DNA from: Halobacteria archaeon HArc-gm2
Lineage (GTDB): Archaea; Halobacteriota; Halobacteria; Halobacteriales; Haloarculaceae
Direction of reading: 5' to 3'
DNA length: 64,000 bases
Assembly: GCA_025517465.1 (NCBI GenBank)
Contig: JAOPKE010000011.1
Span: forward strand, 62,001 to 126,000
Below the pieces are notes generated by a model. The model worked only from the letters and a program-made list of their open reading frames with translations. It was not told the DNA's origin and did no database searches. Positions 8,928 through 18,350 of this stretch are shown here, in pieces; within the stretch, counting starts at the first letter, position 1, and the number at the start of each line of letters is the position of its first letter. The position numbers were made by a program, and so were the translations under genes.

Positions 8928-8933
8928 TTTAAT
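8928..8933 (+). promoter_or_regulatory. TATA-like box for the CBS/CorC gene
   Basis: TTTAAT lies about 27 bases before the ATG at 8957, in an otherwise GC-rich 270-base gap. This is the arrangement expected for a leaderless transcript. Confidence 0.5.
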
Positions 8934-8956
8934 GACGTGCTGCCGTACGGCCTGCC

Positions 8957-10339
8957 ATGGTAGATGTCGCACTATCGCTCGGCCGGCTGCTGGCCGCGTT
9001 CTTCCTCGTCTTCCTGAACGGCTTCTTCGTCGCGGCGGAGTTCGCGTACGTGCGAATCCGCTCGACTGCGGTAGACCAGATGGTCGAGGAAGGGAAACCT
9101 GGAGCAGAGACGCTGCAGGGAACGCTCGCACACCTCGACGACTATCTCGCGGTCACGCAACTGGGGATCACAATCGCCTCGCTCGGCCTGGGGTGGATCG
9201 GCGAACCGGCCGTCGCTGAGCTCATCCATCCCGTGCTGGAGTCACTCCTCCCCGAGAGCGCCGTCTCGCTCGTCGCCTTCGCCATCGGCTTCGGCTTCAT
9301 CACGTTCCTCCACGTCGTGTTCGGTGAACTCGCCCCCAAGACCATCGCCATCGCCCAGGCCGAACGGATCGCGCTGTTCGTCGCGCCGCCGATGAAGATC
9401 TTCTACTACGTCTTCTACCCCGGTCTCGTCGTGTTCAACGGGACGGCGAACGCCTTCACGAGCCTGATCGGCATCCCGCCGGCCTCCGAGACCGAGGAGA
9501 CCCTCTCCGAGGAGGAGATCCTGATGATACTGACTCGCTCGGGCACCGAGGGCCACGTCGACAGGCGCGAGGTCGAGATGATCGAGCAGGTCTTCGACCT
9601 CGACGACATCAGCGTCCGGGAGGTCATGGTCCCCCGTCCCGACGTCGTGAGCGCGTCCGCCGACGCCACCGTCGCCGACCTCCGTGCGCTCGTCGTCGAG
9701 GAGGGCCACACGCGCTACCCGGTCCTCGACGCAGACGACGGCGACCAGGTCGTCGGGTTCGTCGACGTCAAGGACCTCATTCGCGTCACCGAGTCCAGTG
9801 ATGGCGAGCCCACCGCCACCGCGGCCGACCTGGTGCGCGACCTGCCCGTCATCCCCGAGACCGGCCAGGTCGATCAGCTCCTCCGCCAGTTCCAGGACGA
9901 GCAGAGCCAGATGGCCGCCGTCATCGACGAGTGGGGCTCCTTCGAGGGTATCGTCACCGTCGAGGACCTCGTCGAGGTCGTCGTCGGCGACATCAGGGAC
10001 CAGTTCGACGTGGACGCGCGCGAACCGTCGATCGAGGGGAACGGCGACGGCACGTACGCCGTCGACGGCGGCGTCGCCGTCTCGGACGTGAACGACGAAC
10101 TGGAGACGGCCTTCGAGACCGAGGAGTTCGGCACCATCGGCGGCCTCGTCCTCGACCGCCTCGGCCGCGCCCCCGAGGTCGGCGACCGCGTCACCGCCGA
10201 CGGCCACCACCTCGACGTCGATGCGGTGGACGGCGCGCGCGTCGCTCGCGTGCTGATCTCGCCGGACGAGTCGACGGTCGACGAGAGCGAAGAGGGGCCG
10301 GATGACGACTCGGAGACGCTGGACGACTCCGACGAGTGA
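8957..10339 (+). CDS. CNNM/CBS/CorC-HlyC family membrane protein
   Basis: 460 residues in the standard order. An N-terminal CNNM (DUF21) membrane domain with four hydrophobic segments spans about residues 5-190 and contains GFFVAAEFAYVRIR and the FGELAPKTIA signature. Two CBS motifs follow (about 215-350; VMVPRPDVV and MAAVIDEWGSFEGIVTVEDL). The C-terminal CorC/HlyC transporter-associated domain (about 360-440) has FGTIGGLVLDRLGR and GDRVTADG. The tail is Asp/Glu/Ser rich. Family members are proposed Mg/Co efflux or Na-coupled transport proteins; old haemolysin names are misleading. Transcribed alone. Confidence 0.92.
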   Translation: MVDVALSLGRLLAAFFLVFLNGFFVAAEFAYVRIRSTAVDQMVEEGKPGAETLQGTLAHLDDYLAVTQLGITIASLGLGWIGEPAVAELIHPVLESLLPESAVSLVAFAIGFGFITFLHVVFGELAPKTIAIAQAERIALFVAPPMKIFYYVFYPGLVVFNGTANAFTSLIGIPPASETEETLSEEEILMILTRSGTEGHVDRREVEMIEQVFDLDDISVREVMVPRPDVVSASADATVADLRALVVEEGHTRYPVLDADDGDQVVGFVDVKDLIRVTESSDGEPTATAADLVRDLPVIPETGQVDQLLRQFQDEQSQMAAVIDEWGSFEGIVTVEDLVEVVVGDIRDQFDVDAREPSIEGNGDGTYAVDGGVAVSDVNDELETAFETEEFGTIGGLVLDRLGRAPEVGDRVTADGHHLDVDAVDGARVARVLISPDESTVDESEEGPDDDSETLDDSDE

Positions 10340-10460
10340 TCAGCGGCGTGGAGCCGCTCGCGGGTGGCTCCTCTCTCGGGATTCGCGCTTTGCTCACGAC
10401 CGGCGCCGCTCGCAGTGAGGTGGCGCTTACGCACCATCCTCCCGGAGTGAATCACGCTTC

Positions 10461-10550
10461 CCGACCGTACTGCAACCGCCCGGCCGGGAGCGCGTGCCCG
10501 AACGAAGGTGAGGGTCGCGCGACCAGGGGGAGGGCAGGGCTGCGGTGCTG
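10461..10550 (+). repeat. Dispersed repeat module B, copy 1
   Basis: This stretch, including CAACCGCCCGGCCGGGAGCG and GTCGCGCGACCAGG, recurs inverted at 23810-23890 with a different short insert between conserved blocks. It lies immediately before a CTGAAAGGGGC-type hairpin, as its partner does. No coding content. Confidence 0.6.
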
Positions 10551-10563
10551 TGCTGGCCTGGCA

Positions 10564-10673
10564 GGATGAAGGGGCGAGGTGCGCTCGCGCTGGAAGGCAG
10601 TCGCTCAGCGGGCACTACCCGAACGCACGTGAGGGTATCCCGCTGAGCGACCGCGAGCGTGCCGAGGGCTTTC
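10564..10673 (+). repeat. CTGAAAGGGGC hairpin repeat, copy 3 (variant)
   Basis: The 5' end reads GGATGAAGGGGC and the 3' end GAGGGCTTTC. An inner perfect stem GTCGCTCAGCGGG (10600-10612) / CCCGCTGAGCGAC (10639-10651) is stacked on a second arm containing CGCTCGCG / CGCGAGCG. The 3' flank TTTGTTGTTGG is shared with copy 6. Confidence 0.65.
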
Positions 10674-10824
10674 CTTTGTTGTTGGTTCCGGTGTCCACTC
10701 CAGAGAGCGCGCCGAGGGCTTTCTTCGTGGTTGCTGTCACCGGTACACCCAGCGCTAACTCCCCAGAACCACGCACGCAGAACACTACCAGATCACCCAG
10801 AAAGCGACGAAAAGCGACGGAAGA

Positions 10825-11907
10825 TCAGCCTTCCATCCCGGAGAAGGAGAGGCCGCCCTCGATGTAGCGCTGGGCGAAGAGGTACACCAGCATGATGGGC
10901 GTCGCGAAGGTGAGCGCGAACGCGGAGAAGCGCGCCCACGGGATAGAGTACTCCGAGACGAGCCCGAACAGCCCGACCGGCAGCGTGTAATTATCCGTCC
11001 CCAGCAGCGTCTGGGCGACGACGAACTCCGTCCAGCCGGTGAGGAAGGTGAAGATGAACACCGTCGCCAGCCCGGCGGCCGACAGCGGGAGGATCACCTC
11101 GGTGACGACCCGCCACGGCGGCGCGCCGTCGACGACGGCAGCCTCCTCGTAGGAGACGGGGATGCCGTCCATGTAGGTCTTCAGCAGCCAGGTGTTGAAC
11201 GGGACGGCCGTCGCGGCGTAGTACACCGACAGCGCGAGTTTGCTGTCGTTGAATCCCAGCTGGACGTAGACGGCGTAGAGGCCGATCAGCAGGGCGATGC
11301 CGAGGCCGCCGCCGACCTGCGTCATCAGCACGTAGACGAAGAGTATCTTCCGGCGGAAGATGAACTCCCGGCGCGAGAGCGCGTAGGATGCCGGGACGAT
11401 CAGGCACATCGAGATGATGACCGTCGGGATGGCGACGGTGAGGCTGTTCCACAGGAACTGCTTGAAGTCCGACGGGTTCTCGACGCCGTGTGCGGAGGCG
11501 TCGAGCACGGTGAGCTGGGGCGTGTCGAACACCACGGCCAGGTCCGTCAACGGGACGTCGACCGTGACGCTGTAGGCCGGCAGTATCAGGTCGCCGACGA
11601 CCCAGACGAACGGCTGGAGGGTCGGATCCTCGGGGAACAGTGAGATGCCGCCGGAGGTGTACAGCGACGCGCCCGACCCAGACAGCGCGGCCTGGAGGAT
11701 CCAGTAGATGGGGAACATGAGCGCCGAGACGAGCAGGAGCGCGCCCAGCGTCGCGCCGACGGTCTTCAGCGGCTCGGTGGCCGGAACCTCGCCGTCCCGG
11801 ACCTGTCGTGCGGTGTAGACGGCGGCCCGGCCGCTCTCGACGGGCGCGTACGCGACGCGCCTCGCGTCCTCGGCGACCTTGCCGACGATCGCGCCGACGA
11901 AGCTCAT
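10825..11907 (-). CDS. Sugar ABC transporter permease (MalG-type)
   Basis: 360-residue inner permease of a maltose-type ABC importer. There are about six hydrophobic spans. The large N-terminal extracytoplasmic loop (about residues 80-165) is longer than in MalG. The EAA loop reads YEEAAVVDGAPPWRVVTEV, followed by ILPLSAAGL, the contact site for the ATPase. It overlaps the preceding permease gene by four bases (start ATGA), so the order is binding protein, permease F-type, permease G-type. With the divergent ATPase these make a complete importer. The glycosidases downstream suggest maltodextrin as substrate. Confidence 0.92.
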   Translation of the reverse strand: MSFVGAIVGKVAEDARRVAYAPVESGRAAVYTARQVRDGEVPATEPLKTVGATLGALLLVSALMFPIYWILQAALSGSGASLYTSGGISLFPEDPTLQPFVWVVGDLILPAYSVTVDVPLTDLAVVFDTPQLTVLDASAHGVENPSDFKQFLWNSLTVAIPTVIISMCLIVPASYALSRREFIFRRKILFVYVLMTQVGGGLGIALLIGLYAVYVQLGFNDSKLALSVYYAATAVPFNTWLLKTYMDGIPVSYEEAAVVDGAPPWRVVTEVILPLSAAGLATVFIFTFLTGWTEFVVAQTLLGTDNYTLPVGLFGLVSEYSIPWARFSAFALTFATPIMLVYLFAQRYIEGGLSFSGMEG

Positions 11908-12869
11908 TCGTCACTCACCCCGTCGGCGAGTTTGCCGCGCTTGACGTTCAGCCACATGAACGCGCCGATGAAGACGACCGCCACGATGCTGATGGCGGCG
12001 CCGCGGCCGTACTCGGAGAACTGGAACGCCTCGCGGTAGCCGTAGACGATCAGCAGTTCGTTGGCCCGCGCCGGGCCGCCCTGGTTGAACACGAAGGGGA
12101 TGAGGAACTGCTGGAACGAGGCGGCCGACGTGAGGATGGTCGCGAACAGCACCGGCCGCTTGATGGACGGCAGCGTCACGTGGAGCAGCCGCGCGAACGC
12201 GCCGGCACCGTCGACGACGGCGGCCTCGTGGAGTTCCTCCGGGACGTCCTGGAGTGCGCTCACGGTGATGATGACCATGAACGGGTACGCGAGCCACATC
12301 TCGGTGACGTTGTACGCGACGAAGGCGGTCCAGCGCCCGGAGAGCCAGGCGACGGAACTGGCGCCGACCGTGGACAGGAGCTGGTTGACGAGCCCGAAGT
12401 TGGCCGAACTGAAGATGCCGCGCCACACCGTGATGGTGAAGATGGCGGGCAGCCCCATCGGGAGGATGATGAACGAGCGCATCAGGCGCTTGCCCCTGAC
12501 GCGGTCGTTGGTGACGACGAGGGCGACGCCGATGCTCAGGAGCAGCTTCAGCGTCACGCTCGTGGCGACGAACAGCCAGGTGACGCCGAACGAGTTCCAG
12601 AACTGCGGGTCGGTGAGGACGTCCACGTAGTTCGCGAGGCCGACGAACGTCGCCTCACCGAACGTCAGCACCGAGAACGCGCCCTCGCCGGCGTAGAGGT
12701 TCGCCGGTGCGGCGTCCGTAAACGAGATGCCCAGGAGGTACAGCACCGGGAACAGCATGAACGCCGAGAAGACGAACAGTCCCGGCAGGACGAACAGGAG
12801 TCCCAGGTCACGCTTGTCGAGGAACGGCACTGCCTCGACGCGGCGAGCGACGCGTGATGCCGTGCTCAT
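11904..12869 (-). CDS. Sugar ABC transporter permease (MalF-type)
   Basis: 321 residues with about six membrane spans after a polar 20-residue N-terminus. The EAA loop is ELHEAAVVDGAGAFARLLHV followed by TLP. It starts nine bases after the end of the binding protein gene and overlaps the next permease by four bases, so the three genes are one operon. It partners the MalG-type permease to form the membrane channel. Confidence 0.92.
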   Translation of the reverse strand: MSTASRVARRVEAVPFLDKRDLGLLFVLPGLFVFSAFMLFPVLYLLGISFTDAAPANLYAGEGAFSVLTFGEATFVGLANYVDVLTDPQFWNSFGVTWLFVATSVTLKLLLSIGVALVVTNDRVRGKRLMRSFIILPMGLPAIFTITVWRGIFSSANFGLVNQLLSTVGASSVAWLSGRWTAFVAYNVTEMWLAYPFMVIITVSALQDVPEELHEAAVVDGAGAFARLLHVTLPSIKRPVLFATILTSAASFQQFLIPFVFNQGGPARANELLIVYGYREAFQFSEYGRGAAISIVAVVFIGAFMWLNVKRGKLADGVSDE

Positions 12870-12878
12870 TGGTGGTCC

Positions 12879-14162
12879 TTACTCCCAGTTCTCGCGGATA
12901 TTGGTTGCGGCCGTGGTCAGCGCCTCCTCGGCCGTGGCGTCACCGTTGAACGCGTCGATGAGCGCCGTCTCCATCGGGCCCCACACCTTGTTCATCTTCG
13001 GGTCTGTCGGCATCGGGATGCCCTGCCCGACCGTCTCGGAGTACGCCTGGACGTTCTCGGGCAGGTCGTCGCTGCCGACGAGGCTGTCGAGCACGGGGAT
13101 GGCGCCGTGTTCCTCGGCGTTCTGGAGGTGTATCTCCTCGTTGGTGGCGTACCACTCGACGAACTCGCGGCCGGCGGTGGCGTCGGCGCCGCCGTCGCTC
13201 ATCGCGTCCGCGAAGTACCACATCGAGATGCCGGTGTACGGGCGGAGTTCGCCGCCGTCGACGGCCGGCAGCGACGTCACCTCGTAGTTGACGCCCTTGT
13301 CGTTGAGCGTCGCGAGGTACCACGGGCCGTTGATCGCGAAGGCGGCGTTGCCCTCCGCGAACGCGGCGGCCTGGGGCTCGTACGTCGGGTCGTTGGGCAT
13401 GTACGGCGTGAGGTTCTCCAGGGCGAACTCGAGGCCCTGGATGGTCTCGTCGAGGTCGACGCCCAGCTGTGGGTCGGCCGTCGGGTCGAAGTAGTAGCCG
13501 CCGAAGCCCTGGAGGAACGCGCTCGTGAAGTACGGGTCGAACGGGTAGCTCAGGCCGTACTGGCCGGCGTCGGGGTCGTGGTACGAGTCCATGACCGCGA
13601 CCATGTCCGAGACCGACTCGGGGGCCTCGTCGACGACGTCCGTGTTGTAGACGAGCGTCACCGTCTCGGCCGAGTACGGGAGGCCGACGACGTTGCTCTC
13701 GTACTGGACGGCGTCGGCCGCCGCGTCGGTGAAGACGTCCAGGTCGACGGTCAGTTCGTCGCTCTGGTCGGTAACGAACCCGCGCTGGTAGTAGTCGCCG
13801 ACCCAGTCGTGGGCCCAGTCGAACACCTGCGGCCCCTGGCCGGCCGGGACGGCGCTGGTCGTCTTCTGTTCGAGGTCGGAGATGTCTGACCCCTCGACAG
13901 TGTGCCGGCTCTCGCTGGTGAACGTCTCGATGGCCTTCTCGCGGCCGGGGAGTTCCGGCTCCGGGAGCGAGTACCACGCCGTGGCCTCGCCCGCGGGACC
14001 GGCTGTCTCGGTGTCCTGGTCCGCGCTGCCGTCACTGCTGCCGTCACCGCCGTCGTCGTTCGTAGCGGTCTCGGTGTCCTGTTCCTGTACGCCGACGCAA
14101 CCCGCGAGCGCGCCGAACGCCGTCGCGGCGCTGATCTGCTCGAGGACGGTTCTGCGGTCCAT
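12879..14162 (-). CDS. Extracellular sugar-binding lipoprotein (MalE-type)
   Basis: 427 residues. A twin-arginine-like start (MDRRTVLEQ) and a lipobox LAGC about 20 residues in are followed by a Thr/Asp/Gly-rich linker. The periplasmic-binding fold comes next; it has GQGPQVFDWAHDWVGDYYQRG near residues 95-120 (first part GQGPQVFDWAHDW). A longer reading from 14192 is possible, but the TATA-like TTTAAG at about 14194-14200 is ~35 bases from the 14162 ATG, favouring this leaderless start. It captures oligosaccharide outside the cell and delivers it to the two permeases encoded next. Confidence 0.9.
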   Translation of the reverse strand: MDRRTVLEQISAATAFGALAGCVGVQEQDTETATNDDGGDGSSDGSADQDTETAGPAGEATAWYSLPEPELPGREKAIETFTSESRHTVEGSDISDLEQKTTSAVPAGQGPQVFDWAHDWVGDYYQRGFVTDQSDELTVDLDVFTDAAADAVQYESNVVGLPYSAETVTLVYNTDVVDEAPESVSDMVAVMDSYHDPDAGQYGLSYPFDPYFTSAFLQGFGGYYFDPTADPQLGVDLDETIQGLEFALENLTPYMPNDPTYEPQAAAFAEGNAAFAINGPWYLATLNDKGVNYEVTSLPAVDGGELRPYTGISMWYFADAMSDGGADATAGREFVEWYATNEEIHLQNAEEHGAIPVLDSLVGSDDLPENVQAYSETVGQGIPMPTDPKMNKVWGPMETALIDAFNGDATAEEALTTAATNIRENWE

Positions 14163-14339
14163 GTGTGGATATTGGATGAAATAGTCGTTCACGACTTAAA
14201 TCATTCGGAAAACTCACGAACGTTCATCACATTTCCCGGGTGCAGCGGCGCTCTCCGACCGAAAAGTGACGGGGTGGACCTGGCAGCGCATCCGGACCGC
14301 CACTCGGTACCACACGCCCCGGCGTAAAAAGTGCTACGA

Positions 14340-14357
14340 AATTGTACATCACAAATT
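14340..14357. promoter_or_regulatory. Candidate operator of the maltodextrin island, site 1
   Basis: AATTGTACATCACAAATT is an imperfect dyad (TTGT...ACAA) in the divergent region before the transporter ATPase gene. A close relative occurs between the two glycosidase genes at 18287-18304. Inferred from shared sequence only. Confidence 0.4.
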
Positions 14358-14405
14358 ACGAGATTTGAGAAAGACCTATGGTGGGCTAGACCGACACTCG
14401 ACCAC

Positions 14406-15554
14406 ATGGCAACAGTCACGCTCGACCACCTCACGAAGGAGTTCGACAGCGGGCGTATCCTCGCCGTCGACGACGTCTCGCTGGACGTGGCCGACGGCGA
14501 GTTCGTCACTGTCGTCGGCCCCTCGGGCTGTGGGAAGTCGACGACGCTGCGGATGCTCGCCGGTCTGGAACAACCCACATCCGGTCGCATCGCTATCGAC
14601 GGCGAGGACGTGACGGACGTCCACGCGCGCAAGCGCGACGTCGCGATGGTGTTCCAGAACTACGCGCTCTACCCCCACAAGACCGTCCGGCAGAACATGG
14701 CCTTCGGCCTCCGGATGAGCACGGACCTCTCGAAGGACGAGCGCCAGGCGAAGGTCGAAGAGACGGCCGAGATGATGGGCATCGCGGACCTGCTCGACGA
14801 CAAGCCCAGCGAACTCTCCGGCGGCCAGAAACAGCGCGTCGCCCTCGGGCGCGCCATCGTCCGCGAACCCGACGTCTTCCTCTTCGACGAACCCCTCTCG
14901 AACCTCGACGCGAAGCTCCGGACGTCGATGCGGACCGAGATCCAGCGCCTGCAGGAGGAACTGGACATCACCGCCATCTACGTCACCCACGACCAGGAGG
15001 AGGCGATGACGATGGGCGACCGGCTGGCCATCCTCGACGACGGACAGCTCCAGCAGACCGGCCGGCCGAAAGACGTCTACGAGAACCCACGCAACGAGTT
15101 CGTCGGCGGCTTCGTCGGCTCCCCCGCGATGAACTTCATGGATCTCGACGTCTCCGTCGCGAGTGACGGCGACGCCGTGACGCTCACCGGCGACGACTTC
15201 TCCTACACGCTCCGCGGCGAACGAGCCCGACGGATCGCCGACAGCGGGGCCCAGTCCGTCAGGCTCGGCGTCCGACCCGAGAACGTCACCGTCGGGACTG
15301 GCGAGGCAGGCGACAACACGAACGAGGCCGTCGTCGAGGTCGTCGAGCCTATCGGCAGCGACAACTACCTCTACCTGGACCTCGGCACCGAGGAGTTCGT
15401 CGCCCGCGTCGCGTCGGACGTCGAACCCTCGTGGGGCGACACCGTGACGGTCGCGTTCGACGAGGCTGCCGTGCACGTCTTCGACGCCGAGACCGGCGAC
15501 TCGTTGCTGTTCGAGGAGGAGGAAGAAGAGCGAGACGCGGTCGCGGCTGCCTGA
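14406..15554 (+). CDS. Sugar ABC transporter ATP-binding protein (MalK/UgpC-type)
   Basis: 382 residues. Walker A is GPSGCGKST, the signature LSGGQKQR, Walker B VFLFDEPLSNLD, and the switch region THDQEEAM. A C-terminal MalK-type TOBE/regulatory domain (about residues 240-375) contains LGVRPENV, which separates sugar-import ATPases from export ones. The ATG at 14406 follows the upstream operator-like sequence; the in-frame extension to 14331 reads through that sequence and is unlikely. It powers the importer encoded divergently at 10825-14162. Confidence 0.94.
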   Translation: MATVTLDHLTKEFDSGRILAVDDVSLDVADGEFVTVVGPSGCGKSTTLRMLAGLEQPTSGRIAIDGEDVTDVHARKRDVAMVFQNYALYPHKTVRQNMAFGLRMSTDLSKDERQAKVEETAEMMGIADLLDDKPSELSGGQKQRVALGRAIVREPDVFLFDEPLSNLDAKLRTSMRTEIQRLQEELDITAIYVTHDQEEAMTMGDRLAILDDGQLQQTGRPKDVYENPRNEFVGGFVGSPAMNFMDLDVSVASDGDAVTLTGDDFSYTLRGERARRIADSGAQSVRLGVRPENVTVGTGEAGDNTNEAVVEVVEPIGSDNYLYLDLGTEEFVARVASDVEPSWGDTVTVAFDEAAVHVFDAETGDSLLFEEEEEERDAVAAA

Positions 15555-15613
15555 GGCGCTACTCGATCAGGGATGGGAACCGATCGGTAGACATCACGAA
15601 AAAGGGGGAGTCG

Positions 15614-16015
15614 TTAGTCGTCCGCTGGCGTCGACGCCTGGCCCCTGATGTGCGCGACGATCTCGTCGGTCTCCCTGACGAAGTCGTCGTGGTCGACCTC
15701 GTTGCCGTGGAGCATCGTCGAGAAGTACGACGTCGACCCGGCGACGTTCACCGCCTCTTTGATCTCGTCGTCACTCACCTCCGCCAGCCGTGCTTCTTCC
15801 TTGTGGAAGTAGGTGCAGTAGGGACACTTCAGGACGGCTGCTGCGCCGACTCCCACGAGTGCTTTCTCCCGGCCAGTGAGTTCGGTGTCGCCGAGGAGAA
15901 GGTCCCGAAAGATCCCCCAGCTGTGGTCGCCGGCCGGTTCTGCGACGATCCCCATCCAGTCGGGGACCTGTCCCAGATACTCCTCCATCTCTCGCTGTGT
16001 TTGCGCTGATACCAT
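15614..16015 (-). CDS. Carboxymuconolactone decarboxylase / AhpD-like protein
   Basis: 133 residues, a single AhpD-like helical domain. The redox/active motif CPYCTYFHKEEA (C-x-x-C followed by His about three residues later) matches the AhpD proton-relay pattern. Members reduce peroxides through thiols or act as decarboxylases; which applies here cannot be told. I take the ATG at 16015; a TTG start at 16096 would add 27 residues without family similarity. It lies between the transporter ATPase and the glucoamylase with no evident link to sugar use. Confidence 0.85.
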   Translation of the reverse strand: MVSAQTQREMEEYLGQVPDWMGIVAEPAGDHSWGIFRDLLLGDTELTGREKALVGVGAAAVLKCPYCTYFHKEEARLAEVSDDEIKEAVNVAGSTSYFSTMLHGNEVDHDDFVRETDEIVAHIRGQASTPADD

Positions 16016-16222
16016 GGGTGGCTCCGCCTCTCCGCGGCCCTCTTTCCTCGCGTTTTCCGTGAGAGGCAATTCGATACGTTCGTCTGGAACGTACAAAGCC
16101 GTACTCCGAGCATAGTGGTCACTCCGTCGTGCTTGTTCACGCGATGAAGCGTCTTCTGTCGCTGGACAGGTACTTCGTTCGTACCCCTTCTTGTTTCGTT
16201 AGACGACGAGGCGCGACCGAAG

Positions 16223-18247
16223 CTAGTCGTCGGCTGCCACTGCCTGGGTTTCGAGCATGTCGTACTCGTCCATCAGCGCCACCGTCGCCAGCCGGAGCGC
16301 GTGGGGCCACCCCAGCGGCGTGGCGCTGTCGGGGGTGCCGTCGTCGAACACCTGCTCGGGCAGGTAGCCCGTCGGCTCACAGAGCGCGCCGCCGGGGAGC
16401 ACCAGGTCGAGCAGGTCGCGGGCCGTCCCCGCTATTTCCTCTGCCCGCTCGTCGTCGCGGTCCGCGAGCAGCGCGGCGGTCGTCGCCGCGGCGTGGGCGC
16501 CCCACGCTGTCGAGACCGTCCAGATCTTCTCGCGACCCTGGTCGCGCTGGCGCCAGCCGTCGCCCTCGTACCGGACCAGGCCGGCGACGTCGTCGGTCTC
16601 GTGATACAGCGACTCGACGACGTTCTCGACGTGGGAGACCAGCCTGTCCACGCGCTCGTCATCGACGTCACCCACCTCGGCGTAGGCCCGGTGGGCGTTG
16701 GCCAGCGCGAGCGTCCCGGAGTCGACCCGCGTGTCCAGTCCGGTCTCGTCGCTCTCGGGGCCGTATTCCCTGAGGGCGTACATCCCCTTCTCCGGGACCC
16801 AGAGGTCGTCGAGCGCCTCGTACACCTCGTCGGCGCGCCCGGCGGCCCGGTCGCTGACGCCGTCGACGTCGGTGGCGGCGAGTGTCGCGTAGGCCTCCAG
16901 GAACGTCGCGGCGGTGTGGGTGAACCGGCCGACCATGTCCTCCCAGGCGTTCTGGCAGGTGACCGGCCGGCCGTCGTCGGCCAGCGACGCGTCGAGGGCG
17001 TCGAGGGCCCGCCCCAGCAACTCGCGGTCGTCGCCCCCGGCGCGGGCGAGGAACGCCGCGACGCTGCCCGTCTGGTCGGCCTGGTAGTTGACGTCGTCGC
17101 CCGCTTCCAGCCGGCCGTTGGCCCACCCCGGCGCCAGCGACCCGTCGAAGGCCCAGACGCGGTGGGGCCACGAGCCGTCCTCGAGCTGGGTGTCGCGGTA
17201 GGCCGCGGCGCTCCGGTCGTGCCAGTCGTCGATGCCCAGGTCGAAGTGTTCGTCGGCCTCCAGCAGGAACCGCGAGATCTCCGAGTCGTCGCGGAACCAG
17301 GAGTAGCCGTAGCCGCCGGAGTAGGCGTAGAAGGGGTCGAAGTCCGGCGCGGCGATGCGGAGCCCGCTCGCGCCCGTGAGCAGCGAGACGACCCGGAGGT
17401 CGGTCGCGACGGCGTCGGCGTGGGGGAGGTCGTCGGCGACGGTCACGCCGACCTGGGCGCTCGCCACTCGTTCGAGCGCCGCCCGGTCGTACTCGGCAGC
17501 CGCCGCCCGAACCCGGTCGAGGGCGTCGCTGCGGGACGATTCGCTCCGCGTCGTGAGCAGCGTCGCCACCGTCGCGGTGCCGTCCTCGGTGGGCACGACA
17601 CCGATGACGTCGCCGCTGAGCAGGTCCTCGTCGTATGGGTTCTCCGGGCCCTCACGCGGGTAGTCGGTGGCCTCGTCGTCGAGCAGCGACTCGAACCCCT
17701 CGAACGCGTCGCCACGGACCGTCTCGAACCCCGTCGCGCTGGCGAGGTAGTCCGTCTCGTCGGCGTGGTACACCTCCACGGCGTCGCCGTGGTGGAGCTG
17801 GGCGATGCGGTCCTCGCGGCCGTCCGGCGCGAAGCCGACGCAGGCGACGACGTCGACCGGTTCCGACGCCGCGCTGGCGTCGACGTGCGTGACGTGGCGG
17901 TCGTCGAGCGTCAGGTCGTACTCGGTGACGGTGCCGAAGGGCGTCTCGTGGTCGGTGACGACCAGCGTCGTGTCGCCGTGGTAGCGCTGCTCGCTCGCGG
18001 CGGCGTCGAACCACGCCGTCTCTGCGGTGGATTCGCCGGCGGGCCTGACGCCGAAGCGGGACCGGGCGACGCCGGTCAACCCGACGAGCGGGTAGCTGAA
18101 GTCCCGGACGGCGCCGTCCGCGTCGACGTGGACGAGCCGGCCGTCGCGGCCGGAGAACAGCCCGGCCGTCGTGCGTCGTTCGCCTGGGAACCGGGAGTCG
18201 GCTCCCCGATGGCGCTTGTAGTCGTTCAGCGCGTCCCGTAGGTTCAT
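16223..18247 (-). CDS. Glucoamylase, glycoside hydrolase family 15
   Basis: 674 residues with no signal peptide, so probably cytoplasmic. It releases glucose from the non-reducing ends of maltodextrin. An N-terminal beta-sandwich domain (about 1-250) carries the 'GLFSGRDGR...DADGAVRDFSYP' pattern seen in archaeal and bacterial glucoamylases. The (alpha/alpha)6 catalytic barrel (about 270-650) has GGYGYSWFRDDSE and LEDGSWPHRVWAFDG, with candidate acidic catalytic residues in the second half (near LDTRVDSGTLA). It is divergent from the GH13 gene, with a candidate shared operator between. It acts after import through the ABC system. Confidence 0.92.
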   Translation of the reverse strand: MNLRDALNDYKRHRGADSRFPGERRTTAGLFSGRDGRLVHVDADGAVRDFSYPLVGLTGVARSRFGVRPAGESTAETAWFDAAASEQRYHGDTTLVVTDHETPFGTVTEYDLTLDDRHVTHVDASAASEPVDVVACVGFAPDGREDRIAQLHHGDAVEVYHADETDYLASATGFETVRGDAFEGFESLLDDEATDYPREGPENPYDEDLLSGDVIGVVPTEDGTATVATLLTTRSESSRSDALDRVRAAAAEYDRAALERVASAQVGVTVADDLPHADAVATDLRVVSLLTGASGLRIAAPDFDPFYAYSGGYGYSWFRDDSEISRFLLEADEHFDLGIDDWHDRSAAAYRDTQLEDGSWPHRVWAFDGSLAPGWANGRLEAGDDVNYQADQTGSVAAFLARAGGDDRELLGRALDALDASLADDGRPVTCQNAWEDMVGRFTHTAATFLEAYATLAATDVDGVSDRAAGRADEVYEALDDLWVPEKGMYALREYGPESDETGLDTRVDSGTLALANAHRAYAEVGDVDDERVDRLVSHVENVVESLYHETDDVAGLVRYEGDGWRQRDQGREKIWTVSTAWGAHAAATTAALLADRDDERAEEIAGTARDLLDLVLPGGALCEPTGYLPEQVFDDGTPDSATPLGWPHALRLATVALMDEYDMLETQAVAADD

Positions 18248-18286
18248 TGCCTCCCTATCCGAACGGCCGTGTAATAACTTTGGTGT

Positions 18287-18304
18287 AATTCTATTTCACA
18301 AATT
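18287..18304. promoter_or_regulatory. Candidate operator of the maltodextrin island, site 2
   Basis: AATTCTATTTCACAAATT lies in the 103-base divergent region between the glucoamylase and amylase genes and matches 14 of 18 positions of the site at 14340. Its position near both promoters would suit repression of both. Inferred. Confidence 0.4.
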
Positions 18305-18350
18305 TTCCGAGACCGTAACAGCCAAGCGACGCCCGGCGCTCCCTGGGGAT

